A stretch of 64,000 nt of DNA from Kocuria sp. (GTDB lineage: Bacteria; Actinomycetota; Actinomycetes; Actinomycetales; Micrococcaceae): assembly GCA_030454085.1 (NCBI GenBank), contig JAKDJD010000001.1:1-64000 (forward strand). Reading direction: 5' to 3'. A model generated the notes under the pieces. It saw nothing but the letters and a program-made list of their open reading frames with translations. It did not search any database and was not told the origin of the DNA. Positions 38,165 through 46,458 of this stretch are shown piece after piece. Position 1 is the first letter of the stretch, and every line of letters begins with the position of its first letter. A program made the position numbers and the translations under genes.

Positions 38165-39622
38165 ATGCAGTCCGTTTTCGCCGAAGCCTTTCCCGAGCTG
38201 TCCATCGCATGGACGGGAGACGAGCCGAAAGACCCCCGGATCGTCATCCTCAACGACAAATACGCCGAGTACCTCGGGCTGGACCCTGACACGCTACGAG
38301 AAGAGCAAGGGCTCCGCTTCCTGACCGGTGCGTCTGCGCCCGAAGACGCCCAGCCGGTGGCGCAGGCGTACGCCGGTCACCAATTCGGCACCTATTCGCC
38401 CCGGCTCGGCGACGGACGTGCCATGCTCCTCGGAGAGGTCACGGTGGACGACGGGAGTCTCCGGGACATCCACCTCAAGGGTTCCGGTCGCACGCCATTC
38501 GCCCGCGGAGCCGCCGACGGAAAAGCGGTCCTGGGGCCCATGCTCCGGGAATACCTGGTGAGCGAGGCAATGAACGCTTTGGGCATTCCCACCACACGTG
38601 CTCTGGCCGTGACCGAGACCGGCGAGGAAGTGTTCCGGGACCTTCCGCGTCCCGGCGCCATTCTCGCGCGGGGAGCCAGCAGCCACCTGCGCGTCGGGAC
38701 CTTCCAGTACGCCGCCCAGAGCCTGCGCAACACGGACCTGGTGAAAAGGCTGGTCGACGTCGCCCACGACCGTCACGTCCCAGGAGACGATGACGATGAG
38801 GGCGGCGAGCAGAACCCGGCCCTGGAGCTGTACGACCACGTGATCGAGGTCCAGGCCGAACTGATCGCGCAGTGGATGGCCGTCGGGTTCGTCCACGGCG
38901 TGATGAACACGGACAACATGACCATTTCGGGCGAGACGATCGACTACGGCCCCTGCGCCTTCATGGATGCCTATTCGGCCTCGACCGTCTTCAGCTCGAT
39001 CGATGGCCAAGGCCGGTATCGCTACGGAAACCAGCCCGGAATCGCTGAATGGAATCTGGCCCGCTTCGGTGAGACGTTGCTTCCCGTGATCGACGAGGAC
39101 CCCAATGAGGGCATCCGGAAGGCGACGGAGACGCTGCAGAAATTCGCGCCGCTCTACGAGGCCGCCTGGATCCAAGCCATGGCACGCAAGCTCGGTCTCA
39201 CCGGAACGGCCACGGATGAGCAGACCGCCCGAGACGTATCCCAGGAGCTCCTGCGCCTCATGGAAGCCTCTTCACTGGACTTCACGAGTACGTTCCGGGC
39301 GCTCGCCGACGCCGTCCGCGATCGCCAGGCCGCGCAGGAGCTCCGGGATCGGATCGAGGACCCGCGCTTCGATGCCTGGTTCGTCCGGTGGCAGGGGCTC
39401 GGCCCCGACCCGGAGCTGATGGACCGGGTCAATCCGATCTACGTGCCTCGCAATCACCTGGTCGAAGAAGCGCTCGAGGCCGCCTACAACGGCGACCTCG
39501 ACCCTTTCCTCAGGCTCCTGGACGTGGTGACCGATCCATACACCCGAAAGCCGGGCTACGAGGCCTACGCCCAGCCGGCACCAGCCGATCAGGGGAAATA
39601 CGTGACCTACTGCGGCACCTGA
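38165..39622 (+). CDS. selO: SelO (YdiU/UPF0061) protein adenylyltransferase
   Basis: A pseudokinase-fold enzyme that transfers AMP from ATP to Ser, Thr or Tyr residues; in E. coli it protects redox proteins under oxidative stress. The 485-residue protein shows AYAGHQFGTYSPRLGDGRA, HLKGSGRTPFARGADGK-type core residues, the catalytic block FVHGVMNTDNM, and the metal-binding IDYGPCAFMD. It ends with TYCGT, the cysteine-type C-terminus common in bacteria. GAAGGAG lies 5 nt before ATG 38165. Beyond sucD it is the first gene of the variable block. Confidence 0.93.
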   Translation: MQSVFAEAFPELSIAWTGDEPKDPRIVILNDKYAEYLGLDPDTLREEQGLRFLTGASAPEDAQPVAQAYAGHQFGTYSPRLGDGRAMLLGEVTVDDGSLRDIHLKGSGRTPFARGAADGKAVLGPMLREYLVSEAMNALGIPTTRALAVTETGEEVFRDLPRPGAILARGASSHLRVGTFQYAAQSLRNTDLVKRLVDVAHDRHVPGDDDDEGGEQNPALELYDHVIEVQAELIAQWMAVGFVHGVMNTDNMTISGETIDYGPCAFMDAYSASTVFSSIDGQGRYRYGNQPGIAEWNLARFGETLLPVIDEDPNEGIRKATETLQKFAPLYEAAWIQAMARKLGLTGTATDEQTARDVSQELLRLMEASSLDFTSTFRALADAVRDRQAAQELRDRIEDPRFDAWFVRWQGLGPDPELMDRVNPIYVPRNHLVEEALEAAYNGDLDPFLRLLDVVTDPYTRKPGYEAYAQPAPADQGKYVTYCGT

Positions 39623-39686
39623 GCCGGGGAACGCGAGTACGCCCCCGGTATCAGGCGGACCGGCTGGTTCCCGTGGTGGGGGGGGG

Positions 39687-40889
39687 TCAGCCCCCGACGG
39701 AGGTGCCGAACAAGAGCCCCAGCAGGTACGTGGCCGCGGCGGCGCCGTACCCGATGAGCAGTTGCCGCAGGCCACGCTTGAGGGGAGACGCGCCGGAGAG
39801 CAGGCCGACCACGGCCCCCGTGCCCAGGAGAGCGATCCCGACGAGAACCAGCGAAATCGCCATCCCCGGGAAACCGGAGATCCCGAACAGGTACGGCAGG
39901 ATCGGGATGATCGCGCCCGATGCGAAGAAACAGAAGCTCGAGGCCGCCGCACCCAGATCCGTTCCCAGAGCCACGTTCCCGGTGTTCTCCTCCTCGGCCT
40001 CTGCCTCCGGCTGGTGGGAGTAGGACGGGTCGCAGTCGCAGGAGTAATGACCGAACCTCTCGAGAACGCGGTGATGCGCGGCCTCCTCGCTCATGCCACG
40101 GGCCCGGTAGATCAATTCGAGCTCGTTCCTGTCGATGTCCAGGTCGGGGGCGACTTCGAGGGTCACCTGTGTGGGACGGGAAGCATCCAGCAGTTCTCGT
40201 TGCGACCGGACGGACACGAACTCGCCCGCACCCATGCTCAGGGCGCCGGCGAGCAGACCGGCGACGCCGCTGAGCAGAACCATGTGCGGGCTCGCACCTG
40301 ATGCGCCGATTCCCATGATCAGCGCGACGTTCGAAACGAGCCCGTCATTGGCGCCGAAGACGGCGGCGCGGAAATTGCCGGACAACTTCTCTCTGCCGTT
40401 GGTCGCGAGTGCCCTCACGACCTCCTCGTGCACGGCCTCATCCGCGGCCATCGAACTGGGAGCATCCGGATCTTCGTCATAGGGCGAGCGCCCCTCGGCC
40501 CTTTGGGCCAGGGCCAGCACGAAGACCGTCCCGAAATGCCTGGCCATGAACTGCAGCGCCAGGGAAGAGATCGAGGGGCGGGGCTCGGGATCGGCCTGGG
40601 GGCCCAGAAGGTTGCGCCAGTGCTGCTCGTGCCGTTTCTCGGCGTCGGCCATTTCGCGCAAGATTTCGGATTCGCGTCCGTCCGTGCGCTCGGCCAGATA
40701 GCGGTAGACCGTGGACTCAGAAATTTCGTCGGCCAGATAGCGGCGCCACCGCCGGCGTTGAGCGGCTGTCGCGTGGTTGCTCGATCCGGCGGTCGAGGAT
40801 GCGCTCCCGGAGGCTGACGCGTCAGAGGCACCTGAGTCTCTGCCTGCGTGCGAGTCTTCGGGGCGTGGGGCGATCGGCTCTTGGCTCAT
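39687..40889 (-). CDS. Ferritin-like/VIT1-CCC1 fusion, probable iron (or manganese) transporter
   Basis: A 400-residue membrane protein. The N-terminal part (about residues 45-180) is rubrerythrin-like, with metal-ligand candidates in EILREMADAEKRHEQHW and DEAVHEEVVRAL. The C-terminal part (about 175-400) is a VIT1/CCC1 transporter (FGANDGLVSNVALIMGIG, GALSMGAGEFVSVRSQREL) with five predicted helices. Bacterial MbfA proteins with this architecture export iron and protect against oxidative stress. ATG 40889 has AAGGAG upstream. A nine-G tract (39678-39686) abuts the stop codon. A cysteine-containing HYSCDCDPSYSH segment near residue 308 is unusual and might bind metal. Confidence 0.87.
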   Translation of the reverse strand: MSQEPIAPRPEDSHAGRDSGASDASASGSASSTAGSSNHATAAQRRRWRRYLADEISESTVYRYLAERTDGRESEILREMADAEKRHEQHWRNLLGPQADPEPRPSISSLALQFMARHFGTVFVLALAQRAEGRSPYDEDPDAPSSMAADEAVHEEVVRALATNGREKLSGNFRAAVFGANDGLVSNVALIMGIGASGASPHMVLLSGVAGLLAGALSMGAGEFVSVRSQRELLDASRPTQVTLEVAPDLDIDRNELELIYRARGMSEEAAHHRVLERFGHYSCDCDPSYSHQPEAEAEEENTGNVALGTDLGAAASSFCFFASGAIIPILPYLFGISGFPGMAISLVLVGIALLGTGAVVGLLSGASPLKRGLRQLLIGYGAAAATYLLGLLFGTSVGG

Positions 40890-40929
40890 GAGGGTGTCTC
40901 CTTCGGGCCGAGGCCGCGAGGGGCCCCGC

Positions 40930-40984
40930 GGAGACTTCGGCCCTAGTCTGTTGATCCCTGGAAGGGGCTTGGGCCGAAGGTCTC
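40930..40984 (-). other. Hairpin in the leader of the VIT gene
   Basis: GGAGACTTCGGCCC (40930-40943) pairs with GGGCCGAAGGTCTC (40971-40984) with a one-base bulge and a 27-nt loop, in the 200-bp gap between the MFS and VIT genes. A regulatory role is possible but unproven; I do not recognise a riboswitch class. Confidence 0.35.
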
Positions 40985-41101
40985 GCTCGCCCGACTCGAC
41001 GGTCCCTGGCCTTGGCCGGGACGGTTCGACGGGTGGATTGCCGGGAGAAACACTCTCCAGTGTGTCGACAACCCGCTCTGGCACGTACACGCCGCTGGGA
41101 A

Positions 41102-42361
41102 CTACTCCCCTTCGATCTGCCCCACTCTAGCGGTTTTCTCCCGCCGGAGCACCCCTCCGGCAATCAATGCGCCGAACGCCACAACAGCCACGCAGAACCA
41201 GCCCGTCAAGGTCCAGCCGCCCGCGATGTAGAAGAACCCGCCGACCCAACCGATGAGGGCCGAGCCAGCGTAATAGAAGAGGTTGTACATCGCGGTGCCC
41301 TGGGCCTTGCCTTCCCCTGCCAACAGGCCCGTCCACGCGGAGGCGGCGGAGTGGGCGGCGAAGAATCCCATGGTCAGCATGATCAGACCAATCACGACGA
41401 CGACCAACGGCGACGTCGTGGTCAGGACAACCCCGGCGATCATGACGAGCATCGAGACCAGGATCGTGGTGAGCCTCCCGAACCGGGCGGCCAGGCGACC
41501 CGCGATGCTCGAGGTAAACGTGCCGGAAAGATACGCGAGGAACAGCATCGAAATGGCCACCTCGGACAGAGAGTACGGCGGCAATTCGAGCTTGAAGCCG
41601 ACGTAGTTGTAGACCGTCACGAATGCGCCCATCAAAGTGAACGCCAGAAGGAACAGGCTGACCATTCCGGGGTTCCGGATGTGCCGACCGATGCGCGATG
41701 CGGTGGTCAGGACCGCGCCCTTCGCGGGGACAGGCGTGAATCTCCGCGCCCGGGGGAGCAGGAGCAGGAATGAGATGGCGGCCGCCGTCGCCAGAACCGC
41801 GACTGCCATGACGGCGAGGCGCCAATTGCCGGAGAACTGGGCGACGGGCCCGGAAATGAGGCGCCCGGCGAGTCCGCCGATCGTGGTCCCGGAGACATAC
41901 AGCCCCGTGGCCGCACCCGCGTGAAGGGGTTGCGTCTCCTCCGTGATGAAAGCGACGGCGACGCCGGCGAGACCCGCCAGGGCAGCACCCTGGATGAACC
42001 TCAGCACCAGAAGCATCCCGAAATGCGGTACCCACGGGATGATCAGGCCCAGAACGGTCGCCGCAATGATGGCCGCGGCCATGGCCCGGTTCTTGCCCCA
42101 GCGGTCGGCGACATAGGTCCACGGTAGAGCGAACAAGGCCAGACCGAGAGTGGAGGAAGAGACGATGAGGGCGACCGAGGCGACGTCCCGATGGAGGTCC
42201 GCCGCGATCGAGGGGAGGACGGCCTGCGGCGAATACAGCGGCGCGAAGGTTGCGACGCCGGCGCAGAACATGGCCACGAGCATTCGTGTGAACTCGGGTG
42301 TGCCTTTGGAGTACCCCAACCATTCGTTGTCGAATGAACCCGTCGGAGGCGTCGAAGACAC
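41102..42361 (-). CDS. MFS transporter (YnfM/arabinose-efflux-like)
   Basis: A 419-residue major facilitator protein with twelve helices. YSPQAVLPSIAADLHRD in helix 1-loop and LFALPWTYVADRWGKNRAM (motif A) resemble the YnfM/AraJ group of putative exporters, as does VSGTTIGGLAGRLISGP. The start is GTG 42361, with AGGAGAT 9 nt upstream. It follows the unrecognised 468-residue gene by 56 bp on the same strand and may share its transcript. The substrate is unknown. Confidence 0.85.
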   Translation of the reverse strand: MSSTPPTGSFDNEWLGYSKGTPEFTRMLVAMFCAGVATFAPLYSPQAVLPSIAADLHRDVASVALIVSSSTLGLALFALPWTYVADRWGKNRAMAAAIIAATVLGLIIPWVPHFGMLLVLRFIQGAALAGLAGVAVAFITEETQPLHAGAATGLYVSGTTIGGLAGRLISGPVAQFSGNWRLAVMAVAVLATAAAISFLLLLPRARRFTPVPAKGAVLTTASRIGRHIRNPGMVSLFLLAFTLMGAFVTVYNYVGFKLELPPYSLSEVAISMLFLAYLSGTFTSSIAGRLAARFGRLTTILVSMLVMIAGVVLTTTSPLVVVVIGLIMLTMGFFAAHSAASAWTGLLAGEGKAQGTAMYNLFYYAGSALIGWVGGFFYIAGGWTLTGWFCVAVVAFGALIAGGVLRREKTARVGQIEGE

Positions 42362-42417
42362 CGAAAATCATCTCCTGTCGAGAGCGGAAGAAATTGTGCG
42401 CAGACCGAGGGATCGGG

Positions 42418-43824
42418 TCAGAGCGTGGGTACCGTTGCGGAGCGGTCCTGCTCGTACAGCGCACCGGACCCCCAACGGAAGCGATACGGGTCGGGGCAAC
42501 CGCGGCCGAACCTGAGGGCATCGACCAGGACGTCGGCTGCCTCGTCCAACGAGAGGCTGGAACGCTCCCAATGCCACTGGTGGGGAGTGGGCGGGGTCCA
42601 TCCGGCCTCGGCCAGGTACTCCTCGTCCATGGGCCACTTGATGGCGGGCAGGAACTGCTCCGAAACCACGGTCACGGAAACCCCGCCCGGGCCGGTGAAC
42701 GCCTGAGCGTAGGGAGAGTCTCCGCCCGTATTCCCGGTTTCGTAGTCGACCGTCAGGAAATGCTTCCAGGGAAGCTCCCTGATGGCTTGGGCGATCTCGG
42801 CGATGAGACTGCGCCACGAGGATTCGTCGCCCGTGGCCTCGCCGATGTGTTCGACCACGCCGATTCCCCGGTCGATCCAATGCTGCGGGGACCAGGATCC
42901 CGGTTGCTGGATCCCGAGGTCGTCGGCGTTCCCCCACGGGCCGACCCAGTTCTCCTCGTACCGTGGGTCGCCGCGGCCAGGGGCTTCTTCGTTGATGAGT
43001 CGGCGCCCTTGGGACAGGGCCTCGTGCCATGAGCCGAAGCGGTGCCGGACCGTCGCCAACGTGGGGCGCGGGGTGGTGTGGCGGGCGACGTCGGCGGACC
43101 ACCGGCCGTACAACAGCGCCAGGGGTTTGCGGTTGTTCCGGATGCAATACGTCAGGAAGTCGGCGATCGCGCTGCGGAACCGGTCCTGCGTGAAATCGGG
43201 GACGCGGTCCGTGCCGTCCGGCGCGTACCTCTGCCCCGGTGCCAGCCCGATCGAAACCAAGGCCCTCGACCAGGAGCCTTCCCCGAATTGGGAGCTCAGA
43301 GAACGCGCGCTCGCCGGCCAGTTGCTCCGGACCAGGCGGGACATGCGCGTCAGGTCCTCCGGCATGTCGTGGCGGAAGGATTCGTATTCGGCGCTGGTGA
43401 TCGAGGCGCGGGGGAACTCGGTCAGGAAGGAGAACGTGGCGCCGATGCGCCCGAGAAGCCTCGCGGTCTGTTCATCGGTGGAACCGGCTCCCTCGAAGAT
43501 GCGTGAGAGATCTTGGACGATCGCGGGATCTCCGGAGACGGCAATGAAGCGTCGGTCTTCGCCGAGATCGAGCAAATGGTTCAGTGCGAGCCAGACCCCC
43601 GCGGCCATCAGCGTGCTGTTGAGCGACTCGTCTCCGGGATGGACGAAGCGTTGCGGATACTGGGACAGGACCCGGTCCAGGTGATGTCGCGCGATCTGGG
43701 GGTACAAGGTCACCAGTCGGTGGCGGCATTCGCTGCGCGTCCATCCGGCGTCGGCGAGCTCATCGACGAGGGGCCTGAAAGCGTCGAGGAACTCCTTGTA
43801 CCCTGAGCTTTCCGAATCGACCAT
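42418..43824 (-). CDS. Large soluble protein of unknown function
   Basis: A 468-residue soluble protein. I cannot assign a function. The middle (about residues 170-275) holds two imperfect modules ending in GEGSWSRALVSIGLAPG and FGSWHEALSQGRRL; these resemble homing-endonuclease-associated repeats, small DNA-binding units. The C-terminal third (about residues 340-445: AQAFTGPGGVSVTVVSEQFL, AGWTPPTPHQWHWER) looks like the TY-Chap-type domains of actinobacteria, a tentative match. No catalytic motif is visible. ATG 43824 has AAGGGA just upstream; an upstream GTG at 43893 lacks support. Confidence 0.65.
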   Translation of the reverse strand: MVDSESSGYKEFLDAFRPLVDELADAGWTRSECRHRLVTLYPQIARHHLDRVLSQYPQRFVHPGDESLNSTLMAAGVWLALNHLLDLGEDRRFIAVSGDPAIVQDLSRIFEGAGSTDEQTARLLGRIGATFSFLTEFPRASITSAEYESFRHDMPEDLTRMSRLVRSNWPASARSLSSQFGEGSWSRALVSIGLAPGQRYAPDGTDRVPDFTQDRFRSAIADFLTYCIRNNRKPLALLYGRWSADVARHTTPRPTLATVRHRFGSWHEALSQGRRLINEEAPGRGDPRYEENWVGPWGNADDLGIQQPGSWSPQHWIDRGIGVVEHIGEATGDESSWRSLIAEIAQAIRELPWKHFLTVDYETGNTGGDSPYAQAFTGPGGVSVTVVSEQFLPAIKWPMDEEYLAEAGWTPPTPHQWHWERSSLSLDEAADVLVDALRFGRGCPDPYRFRWGSGALYEQDRSATVPTL

Positions 43825-44004
43825 GTTCCCTTCATCCCACCGAGATTGGACCGCCGTGCGGCGGGTCGAAAGACGGGAGCGAACCTCTGTCACTGACTGC
43901 GTCCTTCCTTATGAGCGTATGCATCGCCGCCCAGGCATGCCAAGGACAGAACCGGATATTACCTGTTGCTTCGCTCTCCTTCGTCGATGTGACGGCGCAT
44001 GAGG

Positions 44005-44036
44005 ATGCCCCCGCCGGAGAAACCGGGCGGGGGCAT
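44005..44036 (-). terminator. Hairpin after the aldo/keto reductase gene
   Basis: ATGCCCCCGCC (44005-44015) pairs with GGCGGGGGCAT (44026-44036). No T-tract follows in either direction, so it is a terminator of the high-GC type at best. Confidence 0.6.
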
Positions 44037-44059
44037 TCGTCATTGGCCGGAACGGGCAT

Positions 44060-44896
44060 CTACTCCATGGTCTCGGTCGGCTTCATTCCGATGCGACCGT
44101 TGTCGCGCGTCAAGCCGTTGATGGCCTCGACCTCTTCGTTCGAGAGGTGGAGATCCACAGAAGCGAGGTTGCTGACGATGCGTTCCGGTGTCACCGACTT
44201 TGGGATCACGACGTTGCCGATCGCCAAGTGCCAGGCGATGATGACCTGGCCCGGCTGGGCGTCGTGCTTCTCAGCGATGTCGGTCACGACCTTTTCCTTG
44301 AGGGCATCGCCGCCCTGGCCGAGAGGCGACCAGGCCTCGGTCTTGATCCCGAGCTCCTCGTTGACGCGTCGCATGTGCTCCTGGTTGAAGTACGGATGCA
44401 ACTCGATCTGGTGGATTGCCGGGGTCACGCCGGTCTCGTCGATGATCTCCCGCAACTGCTCCTCCGGGAAGTTGGAGACACCGATGGACTTGACCTTTCC
44501 CTGCTTCTGGAGCTCGATGAACGCCTTCCAGGTGTCCAGGTACTTGCCGTTGGCCGGCTGCGCCCAGTGGATCAGGTAGAGGTCCAGGGGCTTGGTGAGC
44601 CCGAGACGCTCGATCGAAGCGTCGAAAGCCTCGAGGGCCGACTCGTAGCCCTGATCGTCGTTCCACAACTTGGTGGTCACGAAGACGTCGTTCTCGTCCA
44701 CATCGGACTCGGCCAACGCCCTTCCGACGCCCGCCTCGTTGCCGTAGATCTTTGCGGTGTCGACGTGGCGGTACCCGGCGTCCAGGGCCTGGACCACGAC
44801 CTTTTCGGCGACGTCATCCTCGACCTGCCACACGCCGTAGCCGAGCTGCGGGATCTGGTTGCCGTCATTGAGTGTGATGTTCGGTGAGGTTGCCAA
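44060..44896 (-). CDS. Aldo/keto reductase (2,5-diketogluconate reductase-like)
   Basis: A 278-residue NADPH-dependent oxidoreductase of the AKR superfamily (TIM barrel). The catalytic tetrad is complete: Asp46, Tyr51, Lys76 and His110. The family signatures GYRHVDTAKIYGNEAGVG and SIGVSNFPEEQL are present, with the cofactor-binding IPKSVTPERI near the end. The start is TTG 44896, with AAAGGAA upstream. It is divergent from the next MFS gene, with an 83-bp gap. Substrates are probably small aldehydes or ketones; the true one is unknown. Confidence 0.92.
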   Translation of the reverse strand: MATSPNITLNDGNQIPQLGYGVWQVEDDVAEKVVVQALDAGYRHVDTAKIYGNEAGVGRALAESDVDENDVFVTTKLWNDDQGYESALEAFDASIERLGLTKPLDLYLIHWAQPANGKYLDTWKAFIELQKQGKVKSIGVSNFPEEQLREIIDETGVTPAIHQIELHPYFNQEHMRRVNEELGIKTEAWSPLGQGGDALKEKVVTDIAEKHDAQPGQVIIAWHLAIGNVVIPKSVTPERIVSNLASVDLHLSNEEVEAINGLTRDNGRIGMKPTETME

Positions 44897-44967
44897 GAAA
44901 GCATTCCTTTCATCGTGGAACCGTATTCGTGGTGCATAACCCCTGACCCGGCGAGGGTATTCCCGAC

Positions 44968-44979
44968 TAGTCTTTGGGC
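44968..44979 (+). promoter_or_regulatory. -10 element for a leaderless MFS gene
   Basis: TAGTCT (44968-44973) lies 6 nt before ATG 44980 with no ribosome site, a leaderless arrangement. Confidence 0.55.
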
Positions 44980-46365
44980 ATGGCCAGACTGCTCATGGAC
45001 CTTTCTCCGTTGAAGAAGTACCCGGACTTCCGACGTCTGTGGATGGGGTCTGCGTTCTCGACCCTGGGTTTCCAGGTCACCTCCATGGCAGTGTCTCTCC
45101 AGATCTTCCACATCACGGGCTCCACGTTCGCCGTGGGATCCGTGGGCCTGGTCGCGGTCCTGCCCCTGATCATCGGAGGCCTCTACGGGGGAGTCATCGC
45201 GGACGCGCGCGATCGGCGGCTCGTCGCACTGACGGTCTCTGTGATCCTGTGGCTCGTCAGCGTGCTGATCGCGCTCCAGGCATTTCTGCACCTGGAGAAC
45301 GTATGGGTTCTCTACGGGCTGATCGCGGTGCAGTCCTTCGTGCACCCGATCAATCAGTCCGCCCGTGGGGCCATCATTCCCAAGGTGGTCGGGCTCAAGC
45401 GTCTCCCGGCGGCCAACGCCTTGAACATGTCCGTCAATACTCTGGCGACGACGCTCGGCCCGATGTTGGGCGGTTTCCTGGTCGCGGCCGTGGGGTACGG
45501 GTGGACGTACGCGGTCGACGTCGTGACCTTCACGGTGGGTCTGTGGGCGCTCTACAGGCTGCCCGCCCAGGTGCCGGAACACGATGGGACCGCACCGGCC
45601 CGCGGAATGAAGGCGGTCATCGATGGCTTCGGGTTCGTGCGGCGATCGCCCGTGATCTCCATGACTTTCGTGCTGGACCTGTGCGCGATGGTCTTCCTGT
45701 TCCCGCAGGCACTGTTCCCCGCGATGGCGATCACGGTGGTCGGGGGCAACGCGGCCGTGGCAGGCCTGCTTTCCGGAACGATGACTTTGGGGGCGTTCCT
45801 GGGGACGCTTCTCTCGGGCCGTGCCGTTTCGGTTACCCGCCAGGGGGCAGCACTGACCTGGACCTACGCGGGGTGGACGATCGGGATGCTCTGGTCGGGA
45901 GTCTCGATCGCCTGGATCGCGGTGGGGACGACGCCGGGAACCCCCACAGCCTGGGTAGGGTTGGCGTTGTGCATGGTGGGGCTCATGGTTGCCGGTGCCT
46001 CCGACGCCGTGGGCGGCATCTACCGTTCGACGATTCTCCAAACAGCGGCCCCGGACACGATGCGCGGCCGACTCCAGGGGCTGTTCATCGTGACCGTCAC
46101 GGGCGGACCCCGGATCGGGTCCGGTGTGATGGGAGCGGCCGGCCAATGGGCTGGGCCCGGAATGGCTTTGGTCTACGGCGCTGTGGCTTGTGCGGCGAGC
46201 GTCGGAGCGCTCAGCGCCAAGTTCCCGCAACTGCGCGCTTACCACGCACCGGTACCGCCGGAAACCTCCGCCATGGACACGCTCCAGACGCCCCAGGCGC
46301 GCACCGAGACCGCGGAGATTCCTCAAGTACCTCCTCCGCCGGCCCAGCATCCGGAGGAAGACTGA
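44980..46365 (+). CDS. MFS exporter (EntS/MFS_3-like)
   Basis: A 461-residue major facilitator protein of the enterobactin-exporter-like group. KKYPDFRRLWMGSAFSTLG opens helix 1, GGVIADARDRRLVA is motif A, and LNMSVNTLATTLGPMLGG marks helix 5. Twelve helices are visible, with a hydrophilic Pro/Glu-rich tail of 40 residues. ATG 44980 is chosen from the leaderless promoter in preference to TTG 44974. The substrate is unknown; siderophore export is only one possibility for the family. Confidence 0.85.
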   Translation: MARLLMDLSPLKKYPDFRRLWMGSAFSTLGFQVTSMAVSLQIFHITGSTFAVGSVGLVAVLPLIIGGLYGGVIADARDRRLVALTVSVILWLVSVLIALQAFLHLENVWVLYGLIAVQSFVHPINQSARGAIIPKVVGLKRLPAANALNMSVNTLATTLGPMLGGFLVAAVGYGWTYAVDVVTFTVGLWALYRLPAQVPEHDGTAPARGMKAVIDGFGFVRRSPVISMTFVLDLCAMVFLFPQALFPAMAITVVGGNAAVAGLLSGTMTLGAFLGTLLSGRAVSVTRQGAALTWTYAGWTIGMLWSGVSIAWIAVGTTPGTPTAWVGLALCMVGLMVAGASDAVGGIYRSTILQTAAPDTMRGRLQGLFIVTVTGGPRIGSGVMGAAGQWAGPGMALVYGAVACAASVGALSAKFPQLRAYHAPVPPETSAMDTLQTPQARTETAEIPQVPPPPAQHPEED

Positions 46366-46401
46366 CGGCGCACTCGGAACAACGGGACACCCAAAAACAA
46401 C

Positions 46402-46441
46402 GGGGCACCCGATCGCCGCCTCGACGGCGATCGGGTGCCCC
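46402..46441. terminator. Strong hairpin between convergent MFS and betA genes
   Basis: A perfect 17-bp stem, GGGGCACCCGATCGCCG (46402-46418) with CGGCGATCGGGTGCCCC (46425-46441), with a 6-nt loop. It lies 18 bp from the betA stop and probably ends transcription from both sides. Confidence 0.85.
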
Positions 46442-46458
46442 GGAGCAAGCACGAGCTT

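Noticed and set aside
40930..40984. Mn(II) yybP-ykoY riboswitch ahead of the VIT gene
   Set aside because: The hairpin lacks the conserved loop sequences of that class.
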